From Paulownia fortunei (taxonomy: Eukaryota > Streptophyta > Magnoliopsida > Lamiales > Paulowniaceae): a DNA stretch of 64,000 nt. The DNA lies in the NCBI GenBank assembly GCA_019321725.1, contig CM033107.1:20327445-20391444 (forward strand), given 5' to 3'. Positions 46,481-59,400 of the stretch are shown here, piece by piece. Below the pieces are notes generated by a model. The model did not search any database and had not been told where the DNA came from. It saw only the letters and a list, made by a program, of their open reading frames with translations. Within the stretch, counting starts at the first letter, position 1. Each line of letters starts with the position of its first letter. A program made the translations under genes and the position numbers.

Positions 46481-48898
46481 CAAAAATGAGGGGGAAAGTT
46501 TTCTTTGATTAATGCAAACAATGTTGTAAGAACAACTAATGTTCCCTGTAACCAATCATTTTTCATAAAAAATCGACAAAGTTGACTATTTGGGGTAATA
46601 TAACAGCATCAGAACAAATGAAAGATGGGAAATCGCATTTTAGCGCTCATATATGTATCTTTTTCTTCCCACCAGTAAGGAATAAAGTACTGTAATGAAG
46701 TTATCTCCTCAACAAGTTTTTGAATCATTTTGTTCCTTTTAATGTGGATAAGCACAACTCTTGCACGACTACAATGACCACCAAAGTGATATCGGTTGAA
46801 ATCCTTTATTTAATTTTAATATTTCATATTACCTGTGCAAATTGAGTGTATATTTAAAAGAAATAATTAATTCATCTATTTTTGAAATATATATTTATTA
46901 TGATATATTTTAATTTAATATTTTATTTTGTATTTTACATTGCAAATTTTATGCTACAAATCAAAGATGAAGAAATCTTATGCTATTGGACTTTGAATCG
47001 CTTTTATGCACTTTATATATATATATATATATATAAATATAAATATGTATATATATTCTTGACTAATATCGTTTAGTTATCGTGACAAACACTTGCTCTA
47101 AGATTCCAGCAAATGTAACACATTACCATCAAAGCTATTTCCAACAATTTTTTGTTTGATAGATTCTATTTATATTTCTATTAATTTACCACTATAATGC
47201 ATAATCCTTTTTTTTGTACTTTTAAACTTTACAAAGGTATTTTAGTTATTGTATATAGAAAAAAATAAACATGCAGGACTTAACAGTTTGGAAGTGTGAC
47301 AAGTCAAATTCAATAATTTTATCAAACAATGAAACGACTTATTAGTTTGGGGTAATTTTTTTAACTCTTAAATTTATTGTTTTGTATTTATTTAAATGCA
47401 AAAATTTTAAATGTATCAATTTACACCTTAACTTTTTAACATGTACAAACTGGTCAAATTACTAATGGAAAAAAAAGATATTTGTGTCTACCTTCATTGA
47501 GATTTTAGAATTTAGTATTCAGTTCCACTGAAATATTTGACAAACACCTCTATCTAGCACTATTAGGTCAAAAAATTTAATAAAATTTATTAAGGACCAA
47601 ATACACCAATCTCTATACTTTTTAAAAAAATGAGAAAAAAGATCCAATAAAATCTAAGTCATATTTATTTTGAAGTGTAGATTAATATTTGTGTGTTTAA
47701 GATAAATGCACAATATTGAAATTTTTAAGCGATAGACATCCTTTATAATGCATAATTCTAAAATCTGATATCTTCTTCAGTAATGTATAGAATATGTACT
47801 ACTATTCATGCACGAAAAATAATATGATAATAACTCTCTTTTTGTTTTGGAAATTATAACATGTTTGATTATATAATTAAAGATGGTCTTCTTAATTAAA
47901 TTTAGTATGCTTTCTTGAAAATTTTGTATTTTGAAATTGCAAAATATTTATAATTGTGAAAATTATATTTATGTTTTAACATATAAATTTTGTCGTTTAT
48001 CCATATTTATTTATTTATTTTCAAAAAACTTTAAAAAATAACTTCCTATAGTTTTTCTAAAAGTTTCTTTTTTCTCTTTTATAAGCATAGGGCTGGGGTC
48101 TTTTAGTCTTTTAATTAAATAAAGTTATAATTTTTAATCAAATAGTACTATAGAAAGGTCTTTACTTAAAATTCAAATTTTAGAGGAAGCAAGGCAAAAG
48201 TCAAAATCTTATGAAAAGTGAATGCAAATATCTTTTTTTTCCAATGGATAAATTAGCCCAAAAGAATTATATTCAGTACATATTAAAAATTGATATAATC
48301 TAAAATCTTGAGTCCAAATTAATGCAAATAATAAATTTTTAAAAATTAAATATAATTTTTATCTGAATATTTAATATCCTTAATCTTAACTCGAAATTAT
48401 TTTACAAAATCATTTATAACACCGAAGCAATATGATTATATAAAGTCTTTTTAAATACGAGACAAAAACCAAACACACCAATCACAAATACTTACAAAAT
48501 CAACAACTTGTATTCATACACATTCTTGAATATTAACCAAAAGAAAGAGAAAAAAATAATAGTGTGATCCGTCAAACTACGATAATTGTGTTAAAACAAT
48601 AGACGATCAAGGTTTTGAAAAAAGAAAAAAGAAAAAAGGGTAAAGGTTGAAATTATTTGAAGGTGAAATTATTTGAAAGGCCCCAAAATGTCAAATTCAG
48701 CCCCATAATTCCCGGCCCATTTCAATTTTCACTTTCATTAACAGCCTTGTTTATTATTCTCTCTTTTGTATTTGACGCTCCACCGCCCTGGAGACGTCGG
48801 TTAAAAGACTAAAAGCCAAAAGTTAACCCCTCATTAGCCTTGGTTACTTCTGGTTCACTCAAGCTTCAGCACAACCCAATGAAAATCAAGCAAACACT
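46481..48898. other. AT-rich intergenic DNA
   Basis: No coding frame of note; (TA)n runs near 47015-47035. From about 48700 onward GC content rises toward the zinc-finger gene promoter. Confidence 0.6.
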
Positions 48899-49146
48899 AC
48901 ACGTGGTGTAATTATATTCCTCCTTCATGCTCTGGTTCAGAGAGGATGTCGAATTAAAGAATCTCAATTATTTAACCGCGGATGCAGAGATTTTTTCACC
49001 TGCCCATGGTTAGTTCTAATGTAACCATGGTTAAGGCCCACTTCTCCAGCAGTTTATATACAAACTGAACCACGCCATTATACCTCAGAACAAAACCCAA
49101 TTCCCCACCAGAAAAATAAAAAGACAGAAAAAAGAAAAAGGGAAAA
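48899..49146 (+). promoter_or_regulatory. Promoter and 5' UTR of the CCCH zinc-finger gene
   Basis: A CACGTGG (48900-48906) has the ABRE/G-box form. An inverted repeat CCATGGTTA / TAACCATGG (49004-49012 and 49022-49030, 9-bp spacer) lies just upstream of a TATA box, TTTATATAC (49053-49061). Transcription would be expected to start near 49085-49095, leaving a 5' UTR of about 55 bases that is purine-rich (AAAAAGACAGAAAAAAG) up to the ATG at 49147. Element functions are inferred from sequence only. Confidence 0.6.
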
Positions 49147-50204
49147 ATGATGCTTGGAGAGAGAAGCTATGGCGGTACAACAGTCCATGTTCCTCCATGG
49201 TCCTCCACCGCAGACGATCACACTTCCTTCTCCTTGAGCCCCAACGCCGCCAATGCCAGCGGCTCCGTCGACGACTACTCTCTCTTCTTTCAGACCGACT
49301 CCTTGAACGCTTTGCAGCGTTACTTGCCCTCCAACTCGAACGATGCCGTGGTGGAGTTTCAGTTTCCCGACTCGGATAACAGCGGAAACGGGGATCTCCT
49401 CCCCGTGGACGCACACTCATGCGATCATTTCCGGATGTTCGAGTTCAAGGTCCGGAAGTGCACACGTGGGCGGTCCCATGACTGGACGGAGTGCCCGTTT
49501 GCTCACCCAGGGGAGAAGGCCCGCCGCCGAGACCCGAGAAAGTTTCACTATTCAGGCACCGCCTGCCCCGATTTCCGCAAGGGCAACTGCCGTAAAGGCG
49601 ACGCCTGCGAGTTCGCACATGGCGTATTTGAGTGCTGGCTCCATCCGGCACGCTATCGTACGCAGCCATGCAAGGACGGTATGAACTGCAAGCGCCGCGT
49701 CTGCTTCTTCGCCCACTCCCCCGACCAGCTCCGTGTTTTGAGTCCCCGGGCCGAGTCCTACGACGGGTCGCCCCACCGCCTAGCCTTCGTGCCGTCACCG
49801 GAGTCGGTCTCGCCTCCGACCGAGTCTCCGCCTATGTCTCCGATGACTGCGAACTCGGTTAACGAAATGGTGGCGTCTCTGCGCCAGCTACATCTGAATA
49901 AAGTCAAATCCATGCCTTCATCTTGGCTGGGCGGTTGTTCATCTCCCAGGCTGAAAATGACCCCACCTGGGTACTTCAGCCTTCCGACAACTCCCACCCG
50001 GGCCGTCACCCGGCCGGTGTCGGTTATTTCGACGCGTGGGACATCGTGCAGCACGAGGATGAGCCTATGGAGAGGGTGGAGTCTGGGAGAAATTTGAGGG
50101 CTAAGATGTTCGAGAAGCTAAGCAAGGAGAATCCTCTGGATCGGGTGGAGCCGGATTCGAATCCAAACCCGGATGTTGGTTGGGTCTCGGAGCTGGTAAA
50201 GTAG
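49147..50204 (+). CDS. RR-type tandem CCCH zinc-finger protein (plant TZF family), frameshift near 50014
   Basis: Intronless, as is usual for this family. The protein has an acidic/Ser-rich N-terminus. An arginine-rich RR domain follows, residues about 92-130, with C105, C116 and H120. Then come two CCCH fingers: C140-X7-C148-X5-C154-X3-H158 and C175-X5-C181-X4-C186-X3-H190, exactly the plant TZF spacing. Family members bind AU-rich RNA, shuttle between nucleus and cytoplasmic granules, and modulate ABA/GA, stress and senescence responses; that role is inferred here. The open frame as written runs 49147-50097 (316 aa), but its last ~26 residues are unlike the family. From 50016 the next frame carries the conserved tail ([40 protein letters not shown]) to a stop at 50204. 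One G appears missing in CCGG(G) at 50014-50018; with it the protein would be about 352 aa, the family's usual length. The start is the first ATG after the TATA box. Confidence 0.93.
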
Positions 50205-50558
50205 AAAGAGTTCTCTTGGTTGGATAATTTTTGGTGGGCTCCTCCTTTTATCTCTCACTCTCTGCTTGTGAATACTGGATGAGGGGTAATCAAAGGGGCA
50301 GAATTGTCAATTTGGTAGTGAACAATCTGGACATTCTGTAAATAGTAATTTTAGTATTGGCATCTTTAAAAGTATGGTGATGGTTATGATGATGATGATG
50401 TTAAAATGGTGGGGGGGTGAAGAGTATAATCTCTTGTTTTGGGGGGCACAAATTTTCTCAAGACAGCAAGAAAGTTGACTACTTTGGAAGGGTTTTTTGT
50501 ACAGTGAAACAAGATTTGTGTTTTTTGAGCTCTGCATATGCTTATAAGGATGGAAGGT

Positions 50559-50594
<36 letters not shown>

Positions 50595-50640
50595 TGGTTT
50601 TATTAAGAAAGTTTCATAATTGCTATAATTAGGGGGGTAT
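50205..50640 (+). other. 3' UTR region of the CCCH gene
   Basis: Moderately G-rich sequence directly after the stop, containing GATGATGATGATG (50384-50400), two G-runs (50410-50416, 50440-50446) and the AGC repeat. No clear AATAAA was seen. The 3' end is inferred from the shift to AT-rich DNA. Confidence 0.45.
50559..50593. repeat. (AGC)n microsatellite in the presumed 3' UTR
   Basis: Eleven to twelve perfect AGC/CAG units, a length prone to polymorphism and able to form CAG hairpins in RNA. Confidence 0.95.
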
Positions 50641-52237
50641 TATGTAAGTGTTTATTTTTCTTCAATAACTCATGCTGCTTCTTAATTATTGTAAATATTG
50701 ATCTGGCGATGATGCTAAATATTTTATGTATTGTATTAATTTTGGTTTATTTCTTATCATGGGTTTAAGTATATATAAGTGGATCCCCTTATAAATCGGT
50801 TGCTGCACAAAAATTGGATGGATTAATCTGCTGTGAGAGTAGGTGGTTTCTTGCTGTTAAAAAGGTGAAAATTAAAGAAATTGTTACATGCCATATAATA
50901 TCCGAACAAAATCTTGGAACGCTCCAAGCTTGGAATTGGTACATAATCTTTCAGTTGAGTTTGACGACTCTTGAACCTGCTCTAAGTGATTATTTAGGAA
51001 GTAGACTAGTAGAAATCAATTGGAACTTTTAATCCCCGTGTTCCTTTTTTATGTGTAAAGTGAGAATATGGGGAGATTGAGCAAACCTTAAAAGCTATTT
51101 TTCTTAAATGTGGGTAAGAACTCGACTTCACTTCCAATAATCAAGAAAAATAGATTGTAAAATATGTTCCAAGGCAACGAAGACTACACCAATCCAGTCC
51201 AAAACGCTTTGCACTGATGTTCAATTCCAGGGCTTAATCATATGAGACGAACTATAATCTTGGAGGCAACTATATAAGTCGACGTTACCACCTCTCCAAC
51301 TACCATCAAAGTATTTAAGTTCTTGGGAGTTTTTATTTGTTTTATAATTGTCTTTTTAACACTCAACCTTCTATTTTATGCGAAAATTACGTACCAAGTA
51401 AAAATTACACGTTGTCATATTTCGTTGGAAGTTATTCACGGGCAAAATTGTTAGTAAAGCATGCACCCCAAACTTTGTACATGTTTCTTACTTTGTGCCC
51501 GAACTTTATATAAATATCAAAAATCACTAATAATCAAATTAAAATAATTTTCAATTTATAGATGATGTTTGAATTGATTTTTCAGTATATTTTCTGTTTT
51601 TCATTTGGACAATGTTTAGAACATTTCTTCAACTTCTGTACAAAAAAAAAAAATGCATCTTGGAATGTAAATCAAAATAGAGCATTATTTTCTGAAAATG
51701 GGGTATATGCTTTTTTGAAATAGGTGTTGTCTTTTAAAAAATATATCAAGAGAAAATACTTTTTTTCTGTCTGAAAATTAGAACTATGCAAAATGCTCAT
51801 CAATTTATGTCGGCATGTCAATAGTTTTTAATATTTATTCTCATGGGTAAAATTATTTTTACAATAACAAGTGTATATAGAGTATTTGAAGCCTCCTCTA
51901 CGACGAAAACTGCTGGTATACACTACTTAAAGTAAACATGCTAAAACATATTTTGAAAAAACATATAAATTTTATAATTTTAATATGGTTGATTAATTTT
52001 ATGTTTAAAATTTCATTAATGCTTCATACACATGTTGTGTGTGCACGAGAGAATTTCAGCAGAATATTGTGCGAGAATTCACTAAACAGAGTATAACTTT
52101 TGCTTAGTATGAAAGGTTAAATATTAAAATTTCTTGTGTAGAATAAGCAAAGTGTAAAAACACAGAATTGAAATGCAAAATATTTTTTCCACTAAACTAT
52201 GTTATGGAAGTAAGAGAGCATCAGAAATCTATGTAAG
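50641..52237. other. AT-rich intergenic DNA
   Basis: The 72-codon frame at 50814-51032 shows no domain. No RNA gene or element ends seen. Confidence 0.6.
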
Positions 52238-52409
52238 CAGGGGCGGATCCACGGTTCTAATTCTATTTTTTTTTTTTTTAATTTATATATATATATATAA
52301 TTATTAAAAATTAAAAATTCATCCCCACTAAATAATAAAAAATATTTTTTTATTTAATTTTTTTAACAAAAAAAAAAATCGCCTCCCAATTATCCATTTT
52401 CCGCCAGTG
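52238..52409. mobile_element. hAT-type MITE, 172 bp
   Basis: Ends: CAGGGGCGGATCC (left) and TTTTCCGCCAGTG (right, reverse complement CACTGGCGGAAAA), with 8 of the first 10 positions matching. It is flanked by TATGTAAG (52230-52237) and TATGTAAT (52410-52417), an 8-bp target duplication with one mismatch, as made by hAT transposases. The interior is AT-rich and non-coding. A GGGGCGGATCCA start is familiar from many dicot MITEs. Confidence 0.8.
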
Positions 52410-52417
52410 TATGTAAT

Positions 52418-53201
52418 CACAAAAGTATGATAGCAAAGAAGCTAGTGTGGGTAGCTGCAGAAAAGTTTTGATGAAAGATTGATCGACAACTAGAAATAGT
52501 GTTACACTGTCAAACTAAGCTTATTCTGAATGTTCCATCATAATCTTTTCGATTATGATTTATGAATTTGGTTTGATCAAGTAACAATTTTAGATGAGAA
52601 TTAAAAAATATAATTAACTATTATCATTAAAATAATATTGATTAATAAAATTATATTATTATTTTAATTAAAACGATAGTCTTGATAAAGAAAAAATTTA
52701 TAAAAATGGAGCTGAGATACACTAAAAATAAATGAAAATAATATATTTGAAACAAAGAGAAATTTCTTTGTTGACATATTTTGGTATTAGAAAAATTTTA
52801 AAACCTTGGTAATAATATTCCTCTAATTTTTAAAAAATAAATTTAGTTAAATTTTTTGTTACTTTATATAAAAAAATAATCAAATTGAACAATGAGCTAT
52901 TCTTTTTGGGGCACGAAGCCAGTACATAGATATTGCACGAAACACGAGCTTAATACATGGAGAAACAAATGTGCACGTATTTGGCATTGATATATTTAGT
53001 ATTTATTACACCCAATAATGCAAAATCTTTAAATAGAGCAAATGCAACATATTTATTTTATTTTATAATATTATTTTTAAGAAAATAATGGTAAAAATTA
53101 TGTTTCTTAAAATTTAATGATCATCAATGAATGAATCGAATGATTTACTTCTAATCTACTGCATCGAATGCTTTGCTTCTGATCTACTTTAAATGGCCAT
53201 G
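52418..53201. other. AT-rich intergenic DNA
   Basis: No features recognised. The phrase ATCGAATG..TTNCTTCTNATCTACT is duplicated near 53136 and 53163. Confidence 0.55.
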
Positions 53202-53230
53202 ATATATATATATATATATATGTGTCTTAA

Positions 53231-53268
<38 letters not shown>

Positions 53269-53281
53269 TGTGTGTGTGTGT
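53202..53281. repeat. Compound microsatellite (TA)n-(GA)n-(TG)n
   Basis: (TA)10 at 53202-53221, a 12-bp spacer, (GA)16-17 at 53234-53266 and (TG)7 at 53267-53281. Confidence 0.95.
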
Positions 53282-53433
53282 GGAAGGATTAGGTTGAAAG
53301 ATTGTGGAGAAGGGGAAAGTTTGTGTTTATGGGACAGTTGGAGATTTTCCTTTTAGAAAAGATGGGATTTTGTTTTGACTCGACCGACCTGGAAACCTGC
53401 AGAATTTTCTGGTTCCTATCCACTACAATCATG

Positions 53434-53455
53434 TGGGGTGGGGTGGGGTGGGGGG
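53434..53455 (+). other. G-quadruplex-capable tract
   Basis: GGGGTGGGGTGGGGTGGGGGG: four runs of at least four G with single-T loops, a sequence expected to form a very stable parallel G4. The AT-rich surroundings make it stand out. Confidence 0.85.
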
Positions 53456-56400
53456 ACACAACCCCCCTATATATATAAATATAATTGTAGCAGTATTCAT
53501 AGGATTAAAAAAAGATCCTCAACCAAATTCACGTAGAGTCAATGGAGAAGATTGTACAAAACGTTGTGTCTTGATTTCGAATTACATCTTAATATTTTGC
53601 CCGATCAAATCTGTTGCATCGAATTTTTTTAATATAATTTATCTATTTAGTATAATTTGCATATTATTGTATGAATTTAAAAATTTACTCATGTGCGTAC
53701 CTAAATGATAGCAACGGTAAATCTTTTCGTAATAATAATAAAAAAATATTTAAATTTAATACCAAACAGAGCAAGAAACTTTTATTACTTATTTATGTTT
53801 GCTGTGTATATATGTACATAACATAACCCTCTTAGCACGCAAACAAGTGTGCGACACTACACGTATCTTTGTCATTTTCTCAGCCTGTCTTAAACCGCTG
53901 GTTTTCTGTTTTTATTTTCTACCATTTCTAACATTTTCTTCTTTTAAGTACTCTTCTTTTTAAGAAAAATTAAAGTTCTCATTTAATCGGATAATAAGAA
54001 TTAAAAAGGTAAAAAATTTGTATAACGTTACACTATAGCTCTTAAAAATAGTCATTTAAAATTAGTAGTGTTGGGCTATTATTTCAAATGGGTATTTTAT
54101 AAAGCAAGAAATTTCACTTTATGAAATGAAATTTTATTTTCGAATGTAATAAAAGAAAATAAGAGTGATAAATTTAAAATAAAAAAGAGTTTAAATTGTA
54201 CAAGATTTTTTAAACTCCAATTTATTTTTCTTCGTCCATCCATTCTTGTAAAATTTAAATAAGATGAATTTTGTATCTTTATTGTTTATTATAATTTATT
54301 GGTGGCAAGATGGAGATTTAACTTGTAGAGGTGTGCATGATACAAAGTTGGTTTTTGATATGGGTTTACCCACATTTTCTTGTTTTTAATTAGTTAGTAA
54401 TTTTTTAAGATTTTTAAAATTAGTGAAATGTCTTATCAAAGATTGATAATTTGGGTCTTTATGTGACTAAATAGGTGATTAAGTTAGAATTTAATGATTA
54501 TTTGCATAAAAATGAAAAAAAAGTGATAGTTTTATAGAAATAGGTAAAACAAATATATTTTTGCAGTTTTAAATAGTAGAAAAGACACAAATAAAATGAG
54601 GCCCGTGAGTTCGAAAAAAAAATCATACCCAATCTAAATACCTTATTAAATTATTAAATAGTAATTGTAATTGAAAAAAAAATTATTTATATTTTACTAT
54701 AATGTTGTGATATTTTGCCTCGCTTTACTCCTATTTCAAAATAAAAAATTTATTTCACCCAATGCAAAATTTTAGATAAGATAACTTTAGATAAGAGACG
54801 GAAAAATAAAATTTTATGTATGTTTATGTTATTATTGATCTCAAAATAGTAATTGAAAGTTAGGGATATTACATTATTACTTAAGTAAAAAAAAAAAAGA
54901 TAGTTTTCTTTTTAAAATTGAATTCTATTTTAAAATGTTAAAAAAAAAGAAATAAATTTGAAATAAAAAAAGATTTTATTTCTCATAATTTGAGAGAAAT
55001 AAATACGTGATTTACTTTGTTACGTTATTTTTTCGTAGAAACTTGGACATAGACTCTTTTACTCCAAGTCCTTTTTGCAAAGGCCAAAAAAGATGGAGAA
55101 AGAAGAAATTTCACCCCAGATACTCCACATTTGTATGAATGTGGACAGTCGTTGGGAGTTGAGACAGTGGCAGTCTGTGAAATCTTGGAAGTTTCCAATC
55201 CATCTCTATTATGAGTATATGTCGTGTCAAGTGGCGACTGATAGAAATTATCTTTTTTAATATTTAAAATATTAAAAATATATTTATTTTAATAAAAATA
55301 TTATTGTTTTTTTTTTAATTTTCATACTTTAACTATTAATTTCAAACCTAAACACCTATTATATTTGATATGATACTTTATTAATTTTTAAATATTTAAA
55401 ATTTAATAATTAATTAAATAATAATTTTTTTTTATAATTTGATCGATATTAAATTAAATAATAAAATAAAATTGAAAATGAAACCAAAGGAGCCCAAAGA
55501 GTAGGTCATGTCTTAGTCCTAATGTGTAGTGTGTGCCCCGTTGTACGCTTGTGGTTTTTCTTGGAGCGAATATGATGATTCCGAGTTTTCTGTCGGGGAT
55601 ATTGGGTTAGAAAAATTAAATAATTTTGAGTTTATTTTATAAATCAAATTATAACATAAACTAATATATTTTGAGCTATAAAATGAATTTTTAGAGAAAT
55701 AAATGAGATTAAATCCATAAATAGCAATTATGTGATAATTTGTGGTATGGAATTTGAGTCTTTATTCTCCTAATTTTCTTTAATATTTATATTCTTAGTG
55801 ATGTAAAATCTCACAAATTAGAATGAGCGAATAGAGTAATCAAGAATCCCTTTATGTAGTAGTAGAACCAAAATGAATTACTTTCACCTAAATTAGATAA
55901 CCTAAGAAGTTATTATGAAAATTTTCATAATACAAATAAGTCAGTACAAAACACACAGATAATATCTCTTGTTTTGCGCTGGATATTTGATGATAAAAAT
56001 GCACCTAGTTTTAAATAAAAATTAAAAAAAAGTTGATATTTTAAGTATTTTTACAATTTTACTCTCAAATATTAATAGTTTGGAAATAGTAATGTCATCA
56101 AGAAATATTCCATTGGTTCCAATATTTATTATTCTTTTTTTTTTAAACGTTCAAAAATAAGATTTCATTCTCTAATAAAATTAAACTATTTTTGTAATAG
56201 CACTATCTAATTATTCCAATATGATACCACTAACTCTTGATATTATTTTAAGGATAATAATATAAAAATAGATAAAAAATTATTTTTTATATAATCATAA
56301 AAAATATGTGTGAAGCTAAATTAAAATCATAAAAATAAAATAAAAAGAGTAATACTTTATTTGTAGAGGTAAAAAAAAAAAAGAAAAGAAGTATTAATAT

Positions 56401-59400
56401 TTTTAGACCATGTCTTTATTTTATTATTTAAAAAAAAATTAGATCGAATAAAAAATTAATATAATTATTTAATTAAAAAAACTTAATCACTAAAAAAATA
56501 TTTCATTGTTATAATTAAATGGAACTATCTCATCAACACATCAATAAATTAAGGATCACCGTCCACTCACAACATTACACACATAATACATCATGAAATA
56601 AGAGATAGCTTTTTGTGAGTGAAGTTCGAAATGACAAAGACCTCGGTGGATGCAAGACCATGCCCTTCTTGACTTATAGCACAATTGCCCCAAAATGATG
56701 ATAACACTGTGTTGACGATAACCAGTTGATGGGTACAGCAAAGTAAATAAGACAACCCATGAAATGTGTCCTTTTGTCGTCTGATTTCCCAACACATTGA
56801 GATTTCAGTCCTATACATCCCAAGAATTTTACGTCACCCCGAGCAGTAATACATTTGATTTAATGATAATAATTAAATTATTAAAAAATAATAATTTATA
56901 TTTATATTTTTTTAAATGAATAATACTAAATTATATTCAAGTCCCCATCATGTGCCAATGGTTTTGTCATCTGATTTAAAAACTCCTAGTTTACATTTTT
57001 TTTTCTTTTTTTTAAATTAATGCAGTTCTTGGCTTGGAAGAATGATTAATTATCAATAAATTTGACTTAGTGGTTGTACAATTTGAAATTGACAGAAATG
57101 ACAAGCAAGACTTTTTATTAATTGTTGTTCTTGTAGAAAGACTTTTTTGTGACTAGAGTTAGGGAAAATTATTGTAATTCCCACTTGTTGTTGCCATGCC
57201 CATCACCTTTTTAGGTTTGATGCAAAGTTTGTGGATTTTGTGGAAGGGGATAAGTATGATGACTTTTGATTTTTTGATTTTTATTTTTTTAAAACATAGT
57301 TATCTTCATTTATCCACTTTTATTTATAATTTAATTATTGTTTGTAAGAATTTCTAAGATCCTTTAGTCATACAAAATAGCCATCAAGTTAGTTAATAAT
57401 TCTGAACATTGCAAGATCGACTTAATAATTCTCAAGTCAAGCTTCAATGTGATACATATATTACAAATCAGGCCAAATTTAAATGGAAGGTACAAGACTA
57501 GAATTTAAATATAACTTGAAAAGTAGAGATAGACTCAGTTTGAATCAGTTTGGATTTAAACTAAATAATTAATTATATATGTAAGTATTAAGTATTGTTT
57601 TGGGATGTCTTAGAATAAAATTAAACTTTTTTAATAAAAATTATTTTCTTGAAAATAACATACTATTTAAAGTACTGATATGACAATAGTAATTCGTCTT
57701 AACTCTCAATGCTTAATTACTACATTTTGAGGGTAGTAATATGAAATATGCAAGAGTTTTATATTTTAATTCTCATATAAAACTCCTTATCCGTTTCTTC
57801 TGATGCTACAGTCACAAGCACTTTCTTCATACTGGTGAGTATTCTATTCCACAGAAGTAATTGATTTACTGCATTTTAATGGGAATTCATGTAGTGGTTG
57901 GAAAATCTTCCAAAGACTGGTGGAATAATCTATGCGTGATTATTAAGGAACTGAGAAAATGTTTGTTTTCAAGTCTCATTTTCATTGTCCACCATAAAAT
58001 AAAATCAGACGTACTACACATTCTCTAATATATTTTCTTTCAAAATTGTATTTAGTTTTTTTTTTTTTTTTTTTTTTTATAATCCAGTTTCTTGATTTCG
58101 TCGAACTAGTTTTAAACCTCCTAAACATCTACCCCTAACACCTAGAAGGGGTAAATTTCGGATTATATTTCAACCAACACGTACGTTCCTAACAAAAATT
58201 ATACATTTCTGCGTACAAAAAGTTCAACCCACAGTGATCGTTCGAGATAGCTCACTCGCAGGGTTTCACTGGCAGTACAGTAATTGCTTCATGAAATGCA
58301 TCCGTAAATTCCCATCAAAATTCAAACTCCCACTCTACCACTGAAAGCAATTTCAAGCCAATTGATCCGTTAGTTGGTTTATGCCCCCGAAGGCCTCAAA
58401 ACCGTATTTCTTCTTTGCAAAATTTTTCAATACATTCTAATTATTACATTTTAATTTTTCTTAAAAAAAAAAATAAAACCAAATATATTATAACATCTTT
58501 CCCCAAAACTTACCAAAATAAATCTAAACATACCTAAAGGTTCGTTGTATCTTAAGGGGAATTGGAGAATCAATCATTTAGCGATAATCTGCCCTAGACT
58601 ATTATACATGGCTTCGAGATAGGTATTGAATTTTTATACCGATGGTATTCGATTCTTTGCCACACTTTTGATGTTAAAAAATTATTTATTTACTACATAT
58701 TTATTCCGAACTTTTCTCTCTTTTTCCCGCCACATGTATATGCATATATGGTTATCGCAAAATATCACTTAATTAAATAGAGAATAAAATTTAACCTTAA
58801 TATAATTTTTAAGACAGCCTATCATGGATTAACTCTAAAAAAAAAAGAAAAAGAAAAACAAGGGCCACATTAGTAGTATGGGCTTTCTTAATCGTACTTT
58901 GGGGTGAGACCCATGGACCGTGGTGACATTACATAGGTGAGATTTTGGGCTGGAAGTCCAAAGTTTTGGACCTTCAATGGGTAGAGTTTCAACCTGAATT
59001 AATATGAATTCGAACCGATTATTATATATTACTAGTTAATTAAAACTTTTATGAATTTAGTTAGATTGAATTGGTTTTTTGCGATGTTATATCTAATAAA
59101 AAATAATTTATATATATATATATATAATATAATATAGATACTACCGTACTTGAATCGTGTTAATGGATAGAGTTTTATTTTTAAATGACTGACGCATCAG
59201 CTAGAAGCTGATCAACGGCTCAAAACTTACAAGATTTATTTATTGTGTATTAAATATGCCTTAAAAAATAACATTTAAAATCAATTTGACTCAACCAACT
59301 TCAGAAGCCATCTTCTCTAGTGTTTTTTTTTTCTTTGATAGAAGCCATAATTATGTGATTACGTCAAGAAATTCAATAAATAAATAATTGTAAGTAACCT

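Noticed and set aside
49085..49798. Several open frames on both strands overlapping the zinc-finger coding region
   Set aside because: They are shadows caused by the high GC content of the real coding sequence; they are Arg/Pro/Ser-rich with no domains.
56556..56818. Overlapping minus-strand frames of 79 and 75 codons with fairly normal composition
   Set aside because: No recognisable domain, no clear promoter, and neither frame is clearly preferred; they could be part of an exon or chance. Noted but not called as a gene.
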